Assembly: GCF_947250635.1 (NCBI RefSeq)
Contig: NZ_OX366335.1
Span: 1,116,001-1,180,000 of the forward strand
Length of the DNA stretch: 64,000 nucleotides
Reading direction: 5' to 3'
Source: Wolbachia endosymbiont (group B) of Parapoynx stratiotata
GTDB taxonomy: Bacteria; Pseudomonadota; Alphaproteobacteria; Rickettsiales; Anaplasmataceae
Made by a program: the position numbers and the translations under genes. The notes beneath the pieces were generated by a model, which had not been told where the DNA came from, did not search any database, and saw only the letters and a program-made list of their open reading frames with translations. This document shows positions 9,007 through 17,273 of the stretch, one piece after another (position 1 is the stretch's first letter; each line of letters starts with the position of its first letter).

Positions 9007-10713
9007 TTAACTCATCTCTTTCAAAGGCTCTATATTAAAAATCGAAAGTCCAGAAGCAATGACGTGTGCTAAGGCTTGGACAAGAAACATTCTTGCAGCG
9101 GTGAGATTTAAGTTATTCTCCAGTATAAACCTCATATTTAAATCACTTTTGCCATATCCCCATAAAACGTGAAACGCTTCTGCAACTTCAAGTAAGTAGA
9201 AAGTAATTCTATGTGGCTCACAAAGCCTTGCAGATATTTCTATCACATCTGGCCACTTTGCTAAGGTTTTTATGAGGAATAGCTCGCCATCTGTCTTTAA
9301 AAGTGAAAGGTTTGTTGTTGGGAGCTCTTTTGGAGCATTACGCATTAACGAATGAGCACGGGCGTGCGCATATTGCACATAAAAAATAGGGTTGTCTTTT
9401 GACTGTTCTTTAACTTTAGCAAAATCAAAGTCCAAGACCATATCATTCTTGCGTGTTAACATTATAAAACGAGTTATATCCCTGCCAACCTCTTCCACTA
9501 CATCCCTAGCTGTAAGAAAATTTCCTGATCTTTTCGACATCTTAACAGGTTTGCCATTTTCGAAGAAATTCACAATATTATGCAGTTTTACCTCTATCTT
9601 TGCTTGATCATCACTGAGCGCAGAGACAACTGCTCTAAGCCTTTTGACATAACCGCCGTGGTCACTGCCGAGCTCTACGATCATATTGTTAAAACCACGT
9701 GATATCTTATCAAAATGGTAAGCAATATCTGAGGCAAAATAAGTCCAACTGCCGTCCTCTTTTTTCAGTGCGCGGTCAACATCATCACCAAATGTTGTAG
9801 AGCGAAATAACATTTCTTTTCTGGAAGTCCAATTTTCACTTTCTTTGCCTTTTGGTTTCTCCAAGTATCCTTCATACACAAGACCCTTATCAGATAATAT
9901 CTTTATACTCTCTTCGATTTTGCCACTTTTTTGTAGCTCATACTCTGAAGTAAAGACATCATGACTTACTCCAAGTAAGTTCATGTCTTCCTTTATTATC
10001 TCTAAAATGGAACTTAAAGTATACTCTCTAATTATTTGATTATCCTCCTCTTCTCTAAGCTCCTTGCCATATTTTTTAGCTAGCCCCTCCCCTATTGGTT
10101 TTAAATATTCACCTGGGTATAAACCTTTTTCGATGCTAATTTTCTCTCCCAGAGCTTCCTTATACCGCAAATATACTGACCGAATTAGCGTATCTATCTG
10201 CGCTCCAGCATCATTGATATAGTACTCCTTAGTAACTTTATAACCAACTTTCTTTAGCAAATTTGCTAAAACATCACCAAACACTGCCCCTCTTGCATGA
10301 CCAATATGTAGTGGCCCAGTTGGATTTGCGGATACAAACTCAACATTGATGGCCTGATTGTTTCCAATGTTGAGAGTGCCAAACTCCGTTTTTAGCTCAT
10401 TTATTTGTTTTAAAATCCCATGCCATACTTCCATTTTCAAGTGCATATTGATGAACCCAGGACCTGCTATTTCCACTTTTGCAACTTCATCAAAAAGTTC
10501 AAACTCTTTAGCTAAAACTTCTGCGATTTCAATGGGATTCTTCTTTTCATGTTTTGCAAGCACCATAGCAACGTTTGTGTAAATATCTCCATGCGCTCTA
10601 TTGCTTGGAGGTTCCACAATAAAGTTTGTTGCATTCGTGCTTATAATACCCCTTCGTTTCAATTCATTTAATTTGCCAGAAATTAGAGAAAAAATCCGCT
10701 TAAAAATGCTCAT
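9007..10713 (-). CDS. argS: arginyl-tRNA synthetase
   Basis: 568 residues, class I synthetase. It has an N-terminal ArgRS-specific domain (residues 1-95), the HIGH motif at 136-139 within [11 protein letters not shown], the KMSKRSGN motif near residue 390, and a C-terminal alpha-helical DALR anticodon-binding domain with the expected terminal [22 protein letters not shown] helix. It charges tRNA-Arg in the cytosol. It is convergent with ccmA (62 bp between stops) and monocistronic. Length and all motifs are normal. Confidence 0.97.
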   Translation of the reverse strand: MSIFKRIFSLISGKLNELKRRGIISTNATNFIVEPPSNRAHGDIYTNVAMVLAKHEKKNPIEIAEVLAKEFELFDEVAKVEIAGPGFINMHLKMEVWHGILKQINELKTEFGTLNIGNNQAINVEFVSANPTGPLHIGHARGAVFGDVLANLLKKVGYKVTKEYYINDAGAQIDTLIRSVYLRYKEALGEKISIEKGLYPGEYLKPIGEGLAKKYGKELREEEDNQIIREYTLSSILEIIKEDMNLLGVSHDVFTSEYELQKSGKIEESIKILSDKGLVYEGYLEKPKGKESENWTSRKEMLFRSTTFGDDVDRALKKEDGSWTYFASDIAYHFDKISRGFNNMIVELGSDHGGYVKRLRAVVSALSDDQAKIEVKLHNIVNFFENGKPVKMSKRSGNFLTARDVVEEVGRDITRFIMLTRKNDMVLDFDFAKVKEQSKDNPIFYVQYAHARAHSLMRNAPKELPTTNLSLLKTDGELFLIKTLAKWPDVIEISARLCEPHRITFYLLEVAEAFHVLWGYGKSDLNMRFILENNLNLTAARMFLVQALAHVIASGLSIFNIEPLKEMS

Positions 10714-10854
10714 TCACTATACTGTTATAAAATCTATAGCAGTATAGCGGACAAGTGGGGGAAGTTGAAGGTTTATCTGATGTAATTTATAGCTAAAGCG
10801 ACTTAGGTTTACCGACAATTTGAAGAACTGTCGTTCCGCTACTTGTTAGCGGCC

Positions 10855-10940
10855 GCGGTGGTATGACGTGTTGCTCCGTGTCAGCTACTTGGATGACAAC
10901 TATAGCTCTGTCATTCCAATGCGTAACGCTGGAATGGCAA
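10855..10940. repeat. Wolbachia-type palindromic repeat
   Basis: Intergenic DNA with interleaved inverted repeats. CATTCCA (10912-10918) pairs with TGGAATG (10930-10936) around a self-complementary GCGTAACGC. TGGATGACA also pairs with TGTCATTCCA nearby. The wording TGTCATTCCA...TGGAATG resembles the element inside ccmF at 54139-54238. The rest of 10714-11066 shows no gene. Confidence 0.45.
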
Positions 10941-11066
10941 AGAAGAAAGGCTATTGATTTTTCATATGGTTATGCAAGACTCCAATCTTGAAGTCTTGCC
11001 TTTAACGACACATGCATCAAAATCATATAAGCTTATAAAATTTCCATTCCCTGTTCAAAATATCAT

Positions 11067-11204
11067 TTATATAAAAAACACTGGCACTACCTCCGAAGAA
11101 TCCCAAATTACTTCTTTGCAAACTTCACAATCTCCTTTTTCTTCTGCAAAACTAGTTCTTTTATCACTATCAAAAAATTCTTTGCATTCATCAATTGTTT
11201 TATC
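11067..11204 (-). pseudogene. 3' fragment of an IS-interrupted gene
   Basis: Minus-strand reading from the IS edge at 11204 to a stop at 11067-11069 gives 45 residues with a Cys pair (GDCEVCKEVIWDSSEVV) and good Wolbachia-like composition. The opposite strand also has an ORF, but the minus frame looks more protein-like. The 5' part is not on the other side of the IS cluster, where radC begins, so the flanks have been rearranged. I do not recognise the gene. Confidence 0.45.
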
Positions 11205-11274
11205 GGGAACGTTCAAAAAAGTGTGTCAAACCGAAAAAAAAGTAATAAATTGATATAAAAAATGGAGGTTTGAT

Positions 11275-12534
11275 ATGGGTCAAGCAAATAGAACTACTGG
11301 TTTGGTAGATTATAAAGAATTAGAAACAAATATCCTGTCATCTATACGAGAAGGAAGACCATTGACAGGAAGAGATGGAGCATTAACACCGTTTATAAAA
11401 AGGTTGCTAGAGGCAAGTCTGGAAGGTGAAATAGAAAGCCACATGTCAGCTAAAAGTGAAGAAAATAACCGAAGAAATGGAAGGAATGCAAAAACTTTAC
11501 GTACAAGTTCAGGCTCATTTGAACTATTAACACCAAGAGACAGAGAAGGAAGCTTTGAACCGCAAATAGTCAAAAAAAGGCAAACAAGCCTACATCCAGA
11601 ACTTGAAGCAAAGGTCTTAAGCACATATGCCAGTGGCATGGGATACAGAGATATAGCTTCACATGTTGAGGAAATATATGACCACAAAATATCAGCAGCA
11701 GAGATATCCAGTATTACTGATAAACTGCTACCAGTAATCAATGAATGGCGCAGCCGCCCACTGCAATCAGTGTATCCAATAGTGTTTATGGATGGCATGT
11801 TCTTTAAGGTCAAGGAGGACGGACATTGTATAAGTAAATGCATGTATAATATATTGGGCATAAATCAAAATGGCAGAAAAGAAGTATTAGGTTTTTATTT
11901 GGCTGAAAGTGAAGGAGCTAACTTCTGGTTGGGAGTTCTAAATGACCTAAAAGAGCGAGGAGTAGAAGATATTCTAATTGCCTGCATTGATGGGCTAAAA
12001 AGCTTTCCTGCGGCTATAAATAGTGTGTTTCCTAAGGCAGAAGTACAGCTATGTATAGTGCATCAGATAAGGAATTCACTGAAATATGTATCTAGCAAAG
12101 ATGTAAAAGTTTTCATGAATGATTTGAAAAAAATATATCGTGCTTCAAGTAAAGAGATCGCTGAGAATTATCTGCTTGAGCTGGAAGAAAAATGGGGAGA
12201 GAAGTATCCTTTAGTTATAAAATCCTGGCAGAACAATTGGGAAAACTTATCCAGTTATTTTAAGTATTCTGGGCAAGTTAGGAAGCTGATTTACACCACC
12301 AATCCAATTGAGGGGTTGCATAGACAAATCAGGAAATTTACTAAAACTAAGGGTTCATTTACTAGTACAAATGCCTTGTACAAACAGGTATATTGTGCTA
12401 TAAAAAAGGTAGAGCAAAAGTGGATTATGGCTCTCCCTAATTGGGCTTTAACTATGTCTCAACTTGATATTTTCTTTCCAGATAGATTGAAAAGGGAACG
12501 TTCAAAAAAGTGTGTCAAACCGAAAAAAAAGTAA
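11275..12534 (+). CDS. IS256-family transposase (copy A, altered C-terminus)
   Basis: Mutator-type DDE transposase. Visible catalytic residues are D173 (VFMDG), D239 (ACIDG) and E346 (NPIEG), and the family C-x-x-H motif is at C260/H263. It binds the element ends and catalyses transposition, usually giving 8-9 bp target duplications. Insertion of copy B after the codons for PDRLK replaces the last four native residues with 13 residues read from B's end; total 419 instead of 410. The catalytic core is intact, so it may still be active. The GGAGG ribosome binding site lies just upstream of the ATG. Confidence 0.9.
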   Translation: MGQANRTTGLVDYKELETNILSSIREGRPLTGRDGALTPFIKRLLEASLEGEIESHMSAKSEENNRRNGRNAKTLRTSSGSFELLTPRDREGSFEPQIVKKRQTSLHPELEAKVLSTYASGMGYRDIASHVEEIYDHKISAAEISSITDKLLPVINEWRSRPLQSVYPIVFMDGMFFKVKEDGHCISKCMYNILGINQNGRKEVLGFYLAESEGANFWLGVLNDLKERGVEDILIACIDGLKSFPAAINSVFPKAEVQLCIVHQIRNSLKYVSSKDVKVFMNDLKKIYRASSKEIAENYLLELEEKWGEKYPLVIKSWQNNWENLSSYFKYSGQVRKLIYTTNPIEGLHRQIRKFTKTKGSFTSTNALYKQVYCAIKKVEQKWIMALPNWALTMSQLDIFFPDRLKRERSKKCVKPKKK

Positions 12535-13830
12535 TAAATTGATATAAAAAATGGAGGTTTGATATGGGTCAAGCAAATAGAACTACTGGTTTGGTAGATT
12601 ATAAAGAATTAGAAACAAATATCCTGTCATCTATACGAGAAGGAAGACCATTGACAGGAAGAGATGGAGCATTAACACCGTTTATAAAAAGGTTGCTAGA
12701 GGCAAGTCTGGAAGGTGAAATAGAAAGCCACATGTCAGCTAAAAGTGAAGAAAATAACCGAAGAAATGGAAGGAATGCAAAAACTTTACGTACAAGTTCA
12801 GGCTCATTTGAACTATTAACACCAAGAGACAGAGAAGGAAGCTTTGAACCGCAAATAGTCAAAAAAAGGCAAACAAGCCTACATCCAGAACTTGAAGCAA
12901 AGGTCTTAAGCACATATGCCAGTGGCATGGGATACAGAGATATAGCTTCACATGTTGAGGAAATATATGACCACAAAATATCAGCAGCAGAGATATCCAG
13001 TATTACTGATAAACTGCTACCAGTAATCAATGAATGGCGCAGCCGCCCACTGCAATCAGTGTATCCAATAGTGTTTATGGATGGCATGTTCTTTAAGGTC
13101 AAGGAGGACGGACATTGTATAAGTAAATGCATGTATAATATATTGGGCATAAATCAAAATGGCAGAAAAGAAGTATTAGGTTTTTATTTGGCTGAAAGTG
13201 AAGGAGCTAACTTCTGGTTGGGAGTTCTAAATGACCTAAAAGAGCGAGGAGTAGAAGATATTCTAATTGCCTGCATTGATGGGCTAAAAAGCTTTCCTGC
13301 GGCTATAAATAGTGTGTTTCCTAAGGCAGAAGTACAGCTATGTATAGTGCATCAGATAAGGAATTCACTGAAATATGTATCTAGCAAAGATGTAAAAGTT
13401 TTCATGAATGATTTGAAAAAAATATATCGTGCTTCAAGTAAAGAGATCGCTGAGAATTATCTGCTTGAGCTGGAAGAAAAATGGGGAGAGAAGTATCCTT
13501 TAGTTATAAAATCCTGGCAGAACAATTGGGAAAACTTATCCAGTTATTTTAAGTATTCTGGGCAAGTTAGGAAGCTGATTTACACCACCAATCCAATTGA
13601 GGGGTTGCATAGACAAATCAGGAAATTTACTAAAACTAAGGGTTCATTTACTAGTACAAATGCCTTGTACAAACAGGTATATTGTGCTATAAAAAAGGTA
13701 GAGCAAAAGTGGATTATGGCTCTCCCTAATTGGGCTTTAACTATTTCTCAACTTGATATTTTCTTTCCAGATAGATTGAAAATTGAGTTGAACTAAAAAT
13801 GCGGCTTGACACACTTTTTTGAACGTTCCC
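12494..13830 (+). mobile_element. IS256-family element B, complete, with 8-bp target duplication
   Basis: Complete 1337-bp copy nested in element A. The 8-bp target duplication ATTGAAAA is seen at 12486-12493 and 13831-13838, directly proving insertion of B into A. Both ends carry the GGGAACGTTC terminal repeat. Confidence 0.95.
12564..13796 (+). CDS. IS256-family transposase (copy B, full length)
   Basis: 410 residues, full length, with D173, D239 and E346 all present. It differs from the other copies by one residue near the end (ALTISQ instead of ALTMSQ). Otherwise it is identical to copies A and 37314-38546, so the expansion is recent. The long minus-strand ORF inside it is a shadow. Confidence 0.95.
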   Translation: MGQANRTTGLVDYKELETNILSSIREGRPLTGRDGALTPFIKRLLEASLEGEIESHMSAKSEENNRRNGRNAKTLRTSSGSFELLTPRDREGSFEPQIVKKRQTSLHPELEAKVLSTYASGMGYRDIASHVEEIYDHKISAAEISSITDKLLPVINEWRSRPLQSVYPIVFMDGMFFKVKEDGHCISKCMYNILGINQNGRKEVLGFYLAESEGANFWLGVLNDLKERGVEDILIACIDGLKSFPAAINSVFPKAEVQLCIVHQIRNSLKYVSSKDVKVFMNDLKKIYRASSKEIAENYLLELEEKWGEKYPLVIKSWQNNWENLSSYFKYSGQVRKLIYTTNPIEGLHRQIRKFTKTKGSFTSTNALYKQVYCAIKKVEQKWIMALPNWALTISQLDIFFPDRLKIELN

Positions 13831-13886
13831 ATTGAAAATTGAGTTGAACTAAAAATGCGGCTTGACACACTTTTTTGAACGTTCCC

Positions 13887-14367
13887 GTGGTCATATATTT
13901 CCTCAACATGTGAAGCTATATCTCTGTATCCCATGCCACTGGCATATGTGCTTAAGACCTTTGCTTCAAGTTCTGGATGTAGGCTTGTTTGCCTTTTTTT
14001 GACTATTTGCGGTTCAAAGCTTCCTTCTCTGTCTCTTGGTGTTAATAGTTCAAATGAGCCTGAACTTGTACGTAAAGTTTTTGCATTCCTTCCATTTCTT
14101 CGGTTATTTTCTTCACTTTTAGCTGACATGTGGCTTTCTATTTCACCTTCCAGACTTGCCTCTAGCAACCTTTTTATAAACGGTGTTAATGCTCCATCTC
14201 TTCCTGTCAATGGTCTTCCTTCTCGTATAGATGACAGGATATTTGTTTCTAATTCTTTATAATCTACCAAACCAGTAGTTCTATTTGCTTGACCCATATC
14301 AAACCTCCATTTTTTATATCAATTTATTACTTTTTTTTCGGTTTGACACACTTTTTTGAACGTTCCC
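13887..14367 (-). mobile_element. IS256-family element C, left part only
   Basis: Minus-oriented copy with its left terminal repeat at 14367 but cut at 13887 by element A. The transposase (start at 14297) retains about the first 137 residues (to VEEIYDH) and then reads into A. The missing part, which should begin with the duplicated ATGACCAC, is not in this window. Inserted in radC. Confidence 0.9.
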
Positions 14368-14911
14368 CATCAGATGGCTTTAACCTTCCTTCTGGGTGGT
14401 TATGCGATATTATTATTGACGTCGCTTTTCTTATTAATGCCTTTCTTGTTACTTCTCTTATGTAAAAAGGTACCTTATCTACTGTACCAGTAAACACTTC
14501 TTCCCCCTTTAAACGGCACTTTTGATCAAAATATATTATTTTCATCTTTTCCTCCTCTGAATAGCCAATACTCACCCTTAAATATTTTACTATGGTTTCC
14601 AAGTTATCCATTACAGGTCCTTTCTTTAACTCTTCTCTTGGTACTCTCTTTGAAGCTTCCTTTAGGCATAAAATTACTGCTACTGTAGAGTCAGTTATCC
14701 CTTCTATAGTTTTCAAGTCATCTATTTCCTGGCCTAAAACTCCTCCTATTCCAAAACTATCTATTAGCTTTCTAGCAATAATTCGAGCTTCTTCCCTGTC
14801 ATGCACTGCACTTAGAAACGTTTCTATTACTTCACGATCAAGTAGTGCTTTACCGTTGCTTTCTAATGCTCTGAATTCTATTTCTTCTCTACGATCTTTC
14901 TTATTATTCAT
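14368..14911 (-). pseudogene. radC: RadC/JAB-domain protein, 3' end lost to IS insertion
   Basis: About 181 native residues of the RadC (DUF2466, JAMM metalloprotease-like) family. It has the N-terminal helix-hairpin-helix-like region and then the JAMM motif start ISHNHPEGRLKPSDG. The element C terminal repeat follows directly, so the metal-ligand Asp ten residues after the second His and the whole C-terminal strand-helix are lost and replaced by IS-derived residues. RadC genes are common in the eukaryotic association module of prophage WO. A complete, divergent radC is present at 56178-56858. Confidence 0.85.
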
Positions 14912-15082
14912 AAAAATTACCCTTCACTAATAACAAAATGTTTTTATATATTTACTGCTGTTTTTTTGTCAGCATTGGCATAGAGCCATAGCTTTCGAGT
15001 GAAGTCAAATCAATTTTTCAATCTTTTTTACTTATTTTTTCATCAAAAAGTAAAGATATTAATAGATACTGATTTTTTTATT

Positions 15083-16012
15083 TTAAATTTGTTGAATTTC
15101 GTCTAAAGAGATGCCCACTGTTTTTAAAATAATATTGATAGAAATTCCTTCCTTAACTAAGTTCTTTGCAATTTTTATCTTTTCTATTTTCTTTACTTTC
15201 TCTTTGCAAACTTGTATGATTTCAAGCAGAGACTTTATTAGTACATAACGTAGTTCTTGGCTTTTAATCTTTTTGTATTCTTCTATTAACCTTGATAGCT
15301 CTGCTTCACTATTCTCATTTTCTGTTGTTTCTGGAAGCAGATCTGTAATATTAATTAGTAGTACCTTTGCTATTTCATCTAACATTTCAAGTGAAACAGC
15401 AGCTCGTCCTTGTTCATATTCATATATTCTTTGATTTATTATACCCACTTTACTTGCTAAATCTTCCTGAGTGTATCCTCTTCTCAACCTCCATTCTTTT
15501 ATTCTTTGACCTACTTTATACGGAATGGAAATTTTTTTCTCATCATTATCATATTCATCAATAGATAAACTGGTCGTTTGAGAGATAACATGAGCAGAAA
15601 CTCCTTCCTTAACTAAACCCTTTGCCACCTCTACTTTTACTGCCTTTCCACTCTCTTCCTCACTAATACAGATGAATTTAGTTAATAAATAAAACGTTTC
15701 GCGTAATTCTTGATCCTTAATCTCTTTATGTCTTCTTACTAGATTTACTATCTCTTCTCCCTCATACCTTTGCTTATTTGATACTTCTTGTCCGCAAGCT
15801 AGATCTCTAGCAGTTGTTGATAATGCTTCTGCTAATTCATATAACTTCTTAATTGAAATTCTGCGTGTTCCTTTTTCATATTGCAGTATTACCTGATATG
15901 TTGTTCCGATTTTTCCCGCTAAATCTTTTTGAGTATATCCTTTTGCTAACCTACAACTTCTTACTTTCTGTCCTAGTTTGTAATCTAAAGATTCAAGGTC
16001 GCTAGCGGTCAT
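15083..16012 (-). CDS. double helix-turn-helix (XRE/Cro-type) regulator
   Basis: 309 residues with two XRE-type HTH domains at about residues 11-65 and 165-220 (LAKGYTQKDLAGKIG and LRRGYTQEDLASKVG show the recognition-helix pattern). Each is followed by a helical region ending in a shared motif: VAKGLVKEGVSAHVISQTTSLSIDE at about 127-151 and IAKNLVKEGISINIILKTVG near the C-terminus. Tandem-HTH regulators of this kind are typical of Wolbachia WO prophage regions and lie near cif genes. It probably binds operator DNA as an intramolecular dimer. Transcribed toward the broken radC; 171 bp separate it from the radC start. Confidence 0.88.
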   Translation of the reverse strand: MTASDLESLDYKLGQKVRSCRLAKGYTQKDLAGKIGTTYQVILQYEKGTRRISIKKLYELAEALSTTARDLACGQEVSNKQRYEGEEIVNLVRRHKEIKDQELRETFYLLTKFICISEEESGKAVKVEVAKGLVKEGVSAHVISQTTSLSIDEYDNDEKKISIPYKVGQRIKEWRLRRGYTQEDLASKVGIINQRIYEYEQGRAAVSLEMLDEIAKVLLINITDLLPETTENENSEAELSRLIEEYKKIKSQELRYVLIKSLLEIIQVCKEKVKKIEKIKIAKNLVKEGISINIILKTVGISLDEIQQI

Positions 16013-16199
16013 TCTTTTTCGTAACCTGCCATTTTAGAAATTTTATATAGAAGTTTTGCTAGCATATTGTTATCTTTATTGAAGAGTAGTATATTAAACT
16101 TCTATGCTGTGACAAGCTAAGAAGTTCACACTTTAAATAGGTATCTTTGAGGCTGCTAAATCACGAATCCATTTGTTGGCCTTTTAATGTACCTTATAG

Positions 16200-16281
16200 A
16201 AGAGTTGATAAAAAGATCTATAAAAGGACGTCCAAGGTGCGTACTAGGGTCATCTATGAAGGTAGTTTTTTACCAACTCTT
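16200..16281. repeat. imperfect inverted repeat in the HTH/Rpn intergenic region
   Basis: AGAGTTGATAAAAA (about 16201-16214) and TTTTTTACCAACTCTT (about 16266-16281) are near-perfect complements separated by about 50 bp. They lie between the divergent HTH and Rpn-like genes. Could be an operator, a cruciform or the trace of a small mobile element; I cannot tell which. Confidence 0.35.
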
Positions 16282-16320
16282 GAAATTTAGCTAACTTTAA
16301 TAGACTTTAGCATAAAAACG

Positions 16321-16349
16321 TTGAATATTTCTTCACAATTGTGTATAAT
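16321..16349 (+). promoter_or_regulatory. sigma70-type promoter for the Rpn-like gene
   Basis: TTGAAT (16321-16326), 17-bp spacer, TATAAT (16344-16349), 27 bp before the ATG at 16377. Confidence 0.6.
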
Positions 16350-16376
16350 TATTAATGCTTTTTAGGTACTCGCGCT

Positions 16377-17273
16377 ATGGCTCTTTCGAAGTTTCTCGAT
16401 CCAAAATTAGACTTAACATTTAAAAAAATATTCGGTACTGAAAAAAATAAGAATATCCTTATTCACTTTTTGAATGATATCTTAGGCTTTACTGGAGTCA
16501 ATGCTATTCAAGATGTTGAGTTCCTCAGCACCATTATGGACCCTGAAATTGCCTCTGATAAGCAGAGTATTGTTGATGTTCTGTGCAGAGATTCCACTGG
16601 GGCCAGATACGTGATTGAGATGCAACTCGCTCGTGATAAAGGCTTTGAAAAACGTGCTCAATTATATGCTGCTAAGGCTTACTCAAGGCAGGCTGATAAA
16701 GGTGGTAAGTACATTGATTTAAAGAAGGTTTTCTTTATTGCTATTTCCAATTGTAATTTATTTCCTGATAAGCCTGATTATATATCTAGCCATACCATAA
16801 GAGATGAAAAAACTAACGAGCATGACTTAAAAGATTTTCAATTTATTTTCATTGAGTTACCAAAGTTTCCTAAGAGTAGAGAAGAACAGCTAGAAAATGT
16901 AGTAGATCGTTGGCTATTTTTCTTCAAATATGCAGAAGAAACAACTGATGAAGATTTAAGGAAAATAGCAGAAAAGTCACCGATAATAAAGCTAGCATAT
17001 GATGAATTAGACAAGTTTCATTGGAATGAGAAAGATCTCGTAGCTTATGAAGAAAGGGTCATGGATTTACAGAAAGAAGCTGCTATCTTGGAACAAAAAC
17101 TCGATGATGCTAAACATGAAGGTAGACAAGAAGGTATCCAAATCGGCCATCAAAAAGGTAAAATTGAAGGTAAAATTGAAGTTGCAAAAAATTTACTTAA
17201 AGCTGGCATCTCTATTGACGTTGTATCACAAACTACGGGCCTTTCTTTAGATGAGATTAAGAAATTAATTTAA
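16377..17273 (+). CDS. Rpn-family PD-(D/E)XK nuclease/transposase-like protein
   Basis: 298 residues. The start ALSKFLDPKLDLTFKKIFG is the hallmark of the PDDEXK_2/Rpn (recombination-promoting nuclease) family. The nuclease core can be seen as D67 (SIVDVLC) and E81-x-Q83 (VIEMQLA), the E-x-Q variant usual in this family. The C-terminal 60 residues are a helical, Gly/Lys-rich stretch (EGRQEGIQIGHQKGKIEGK) and then EVAKNLLKAGISIDVVSQTT, nearly the motif found twice in the neighbouring HTH regulator. Such proteins are abundant in Wolbachia and Rickettsiales; proposed roles are DNA exchange or phage defence. Its last 17 bp overlap the end of the convergent giant gene. Confidence 0.9.
   Translation: MALSKFLDPKLDLTFKKIFGTEKNKNILIHFLNDILGFTGVNAIQDVEFLSTIMDPEIASDKQSIVDVLCRDSTGARYVIEMQLARDKGFEKRAQLYAAKAYSRQADKGGKYIDLKKVFFIAISNCNLFPDKPDYISSHTIRDEKTNEHDLKDFQFIFIELPKFPKSREEQLENVVDRWLFFFKYAEETTDEDLRKIAEKSPIIKLAYDELDKFHWNEKDLVAYEERVMDLQKEAAILEQKLDDAKHEGRQEGIQIGHQKGKIEGKIEVAKNLLKAGISIDVVSQTTGLSLDEIKKLI

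Larger units (their letters stand above)
11205..13886 (+). mobile_element. IS256-family element A, interrupted by element B
   Basis: Terminal inverted repeats begin GGGAACGTTCAAAAAAG at 11205 and end with its complement at 13886. The element is 11205-12493 plus 13831-13886, split by element B (12494-13830). Without B and one copy of the 8-bp duplication it is the full 1337 bp. Its right end abuts GTGGTCAT inside a third copy (C); its left end abuts an unrelated gene fragment, so the insertion is no longer in its original context. Confidence 0.9.

Noticed and set aside
10954..11253. 99-codon plus-strand ORF next to the IS cluster
   Set aside because: It runs into the IS terminal repeat; the minus strand reads a more protein-like fragment with a Cys pair.
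11310..11861. 183-residue minus-strand ORF inside the IS256 transposase, repeated in every copy
   Set aside because: Exact antisense of the transposase codons; no ribosome binding site and no independent family.
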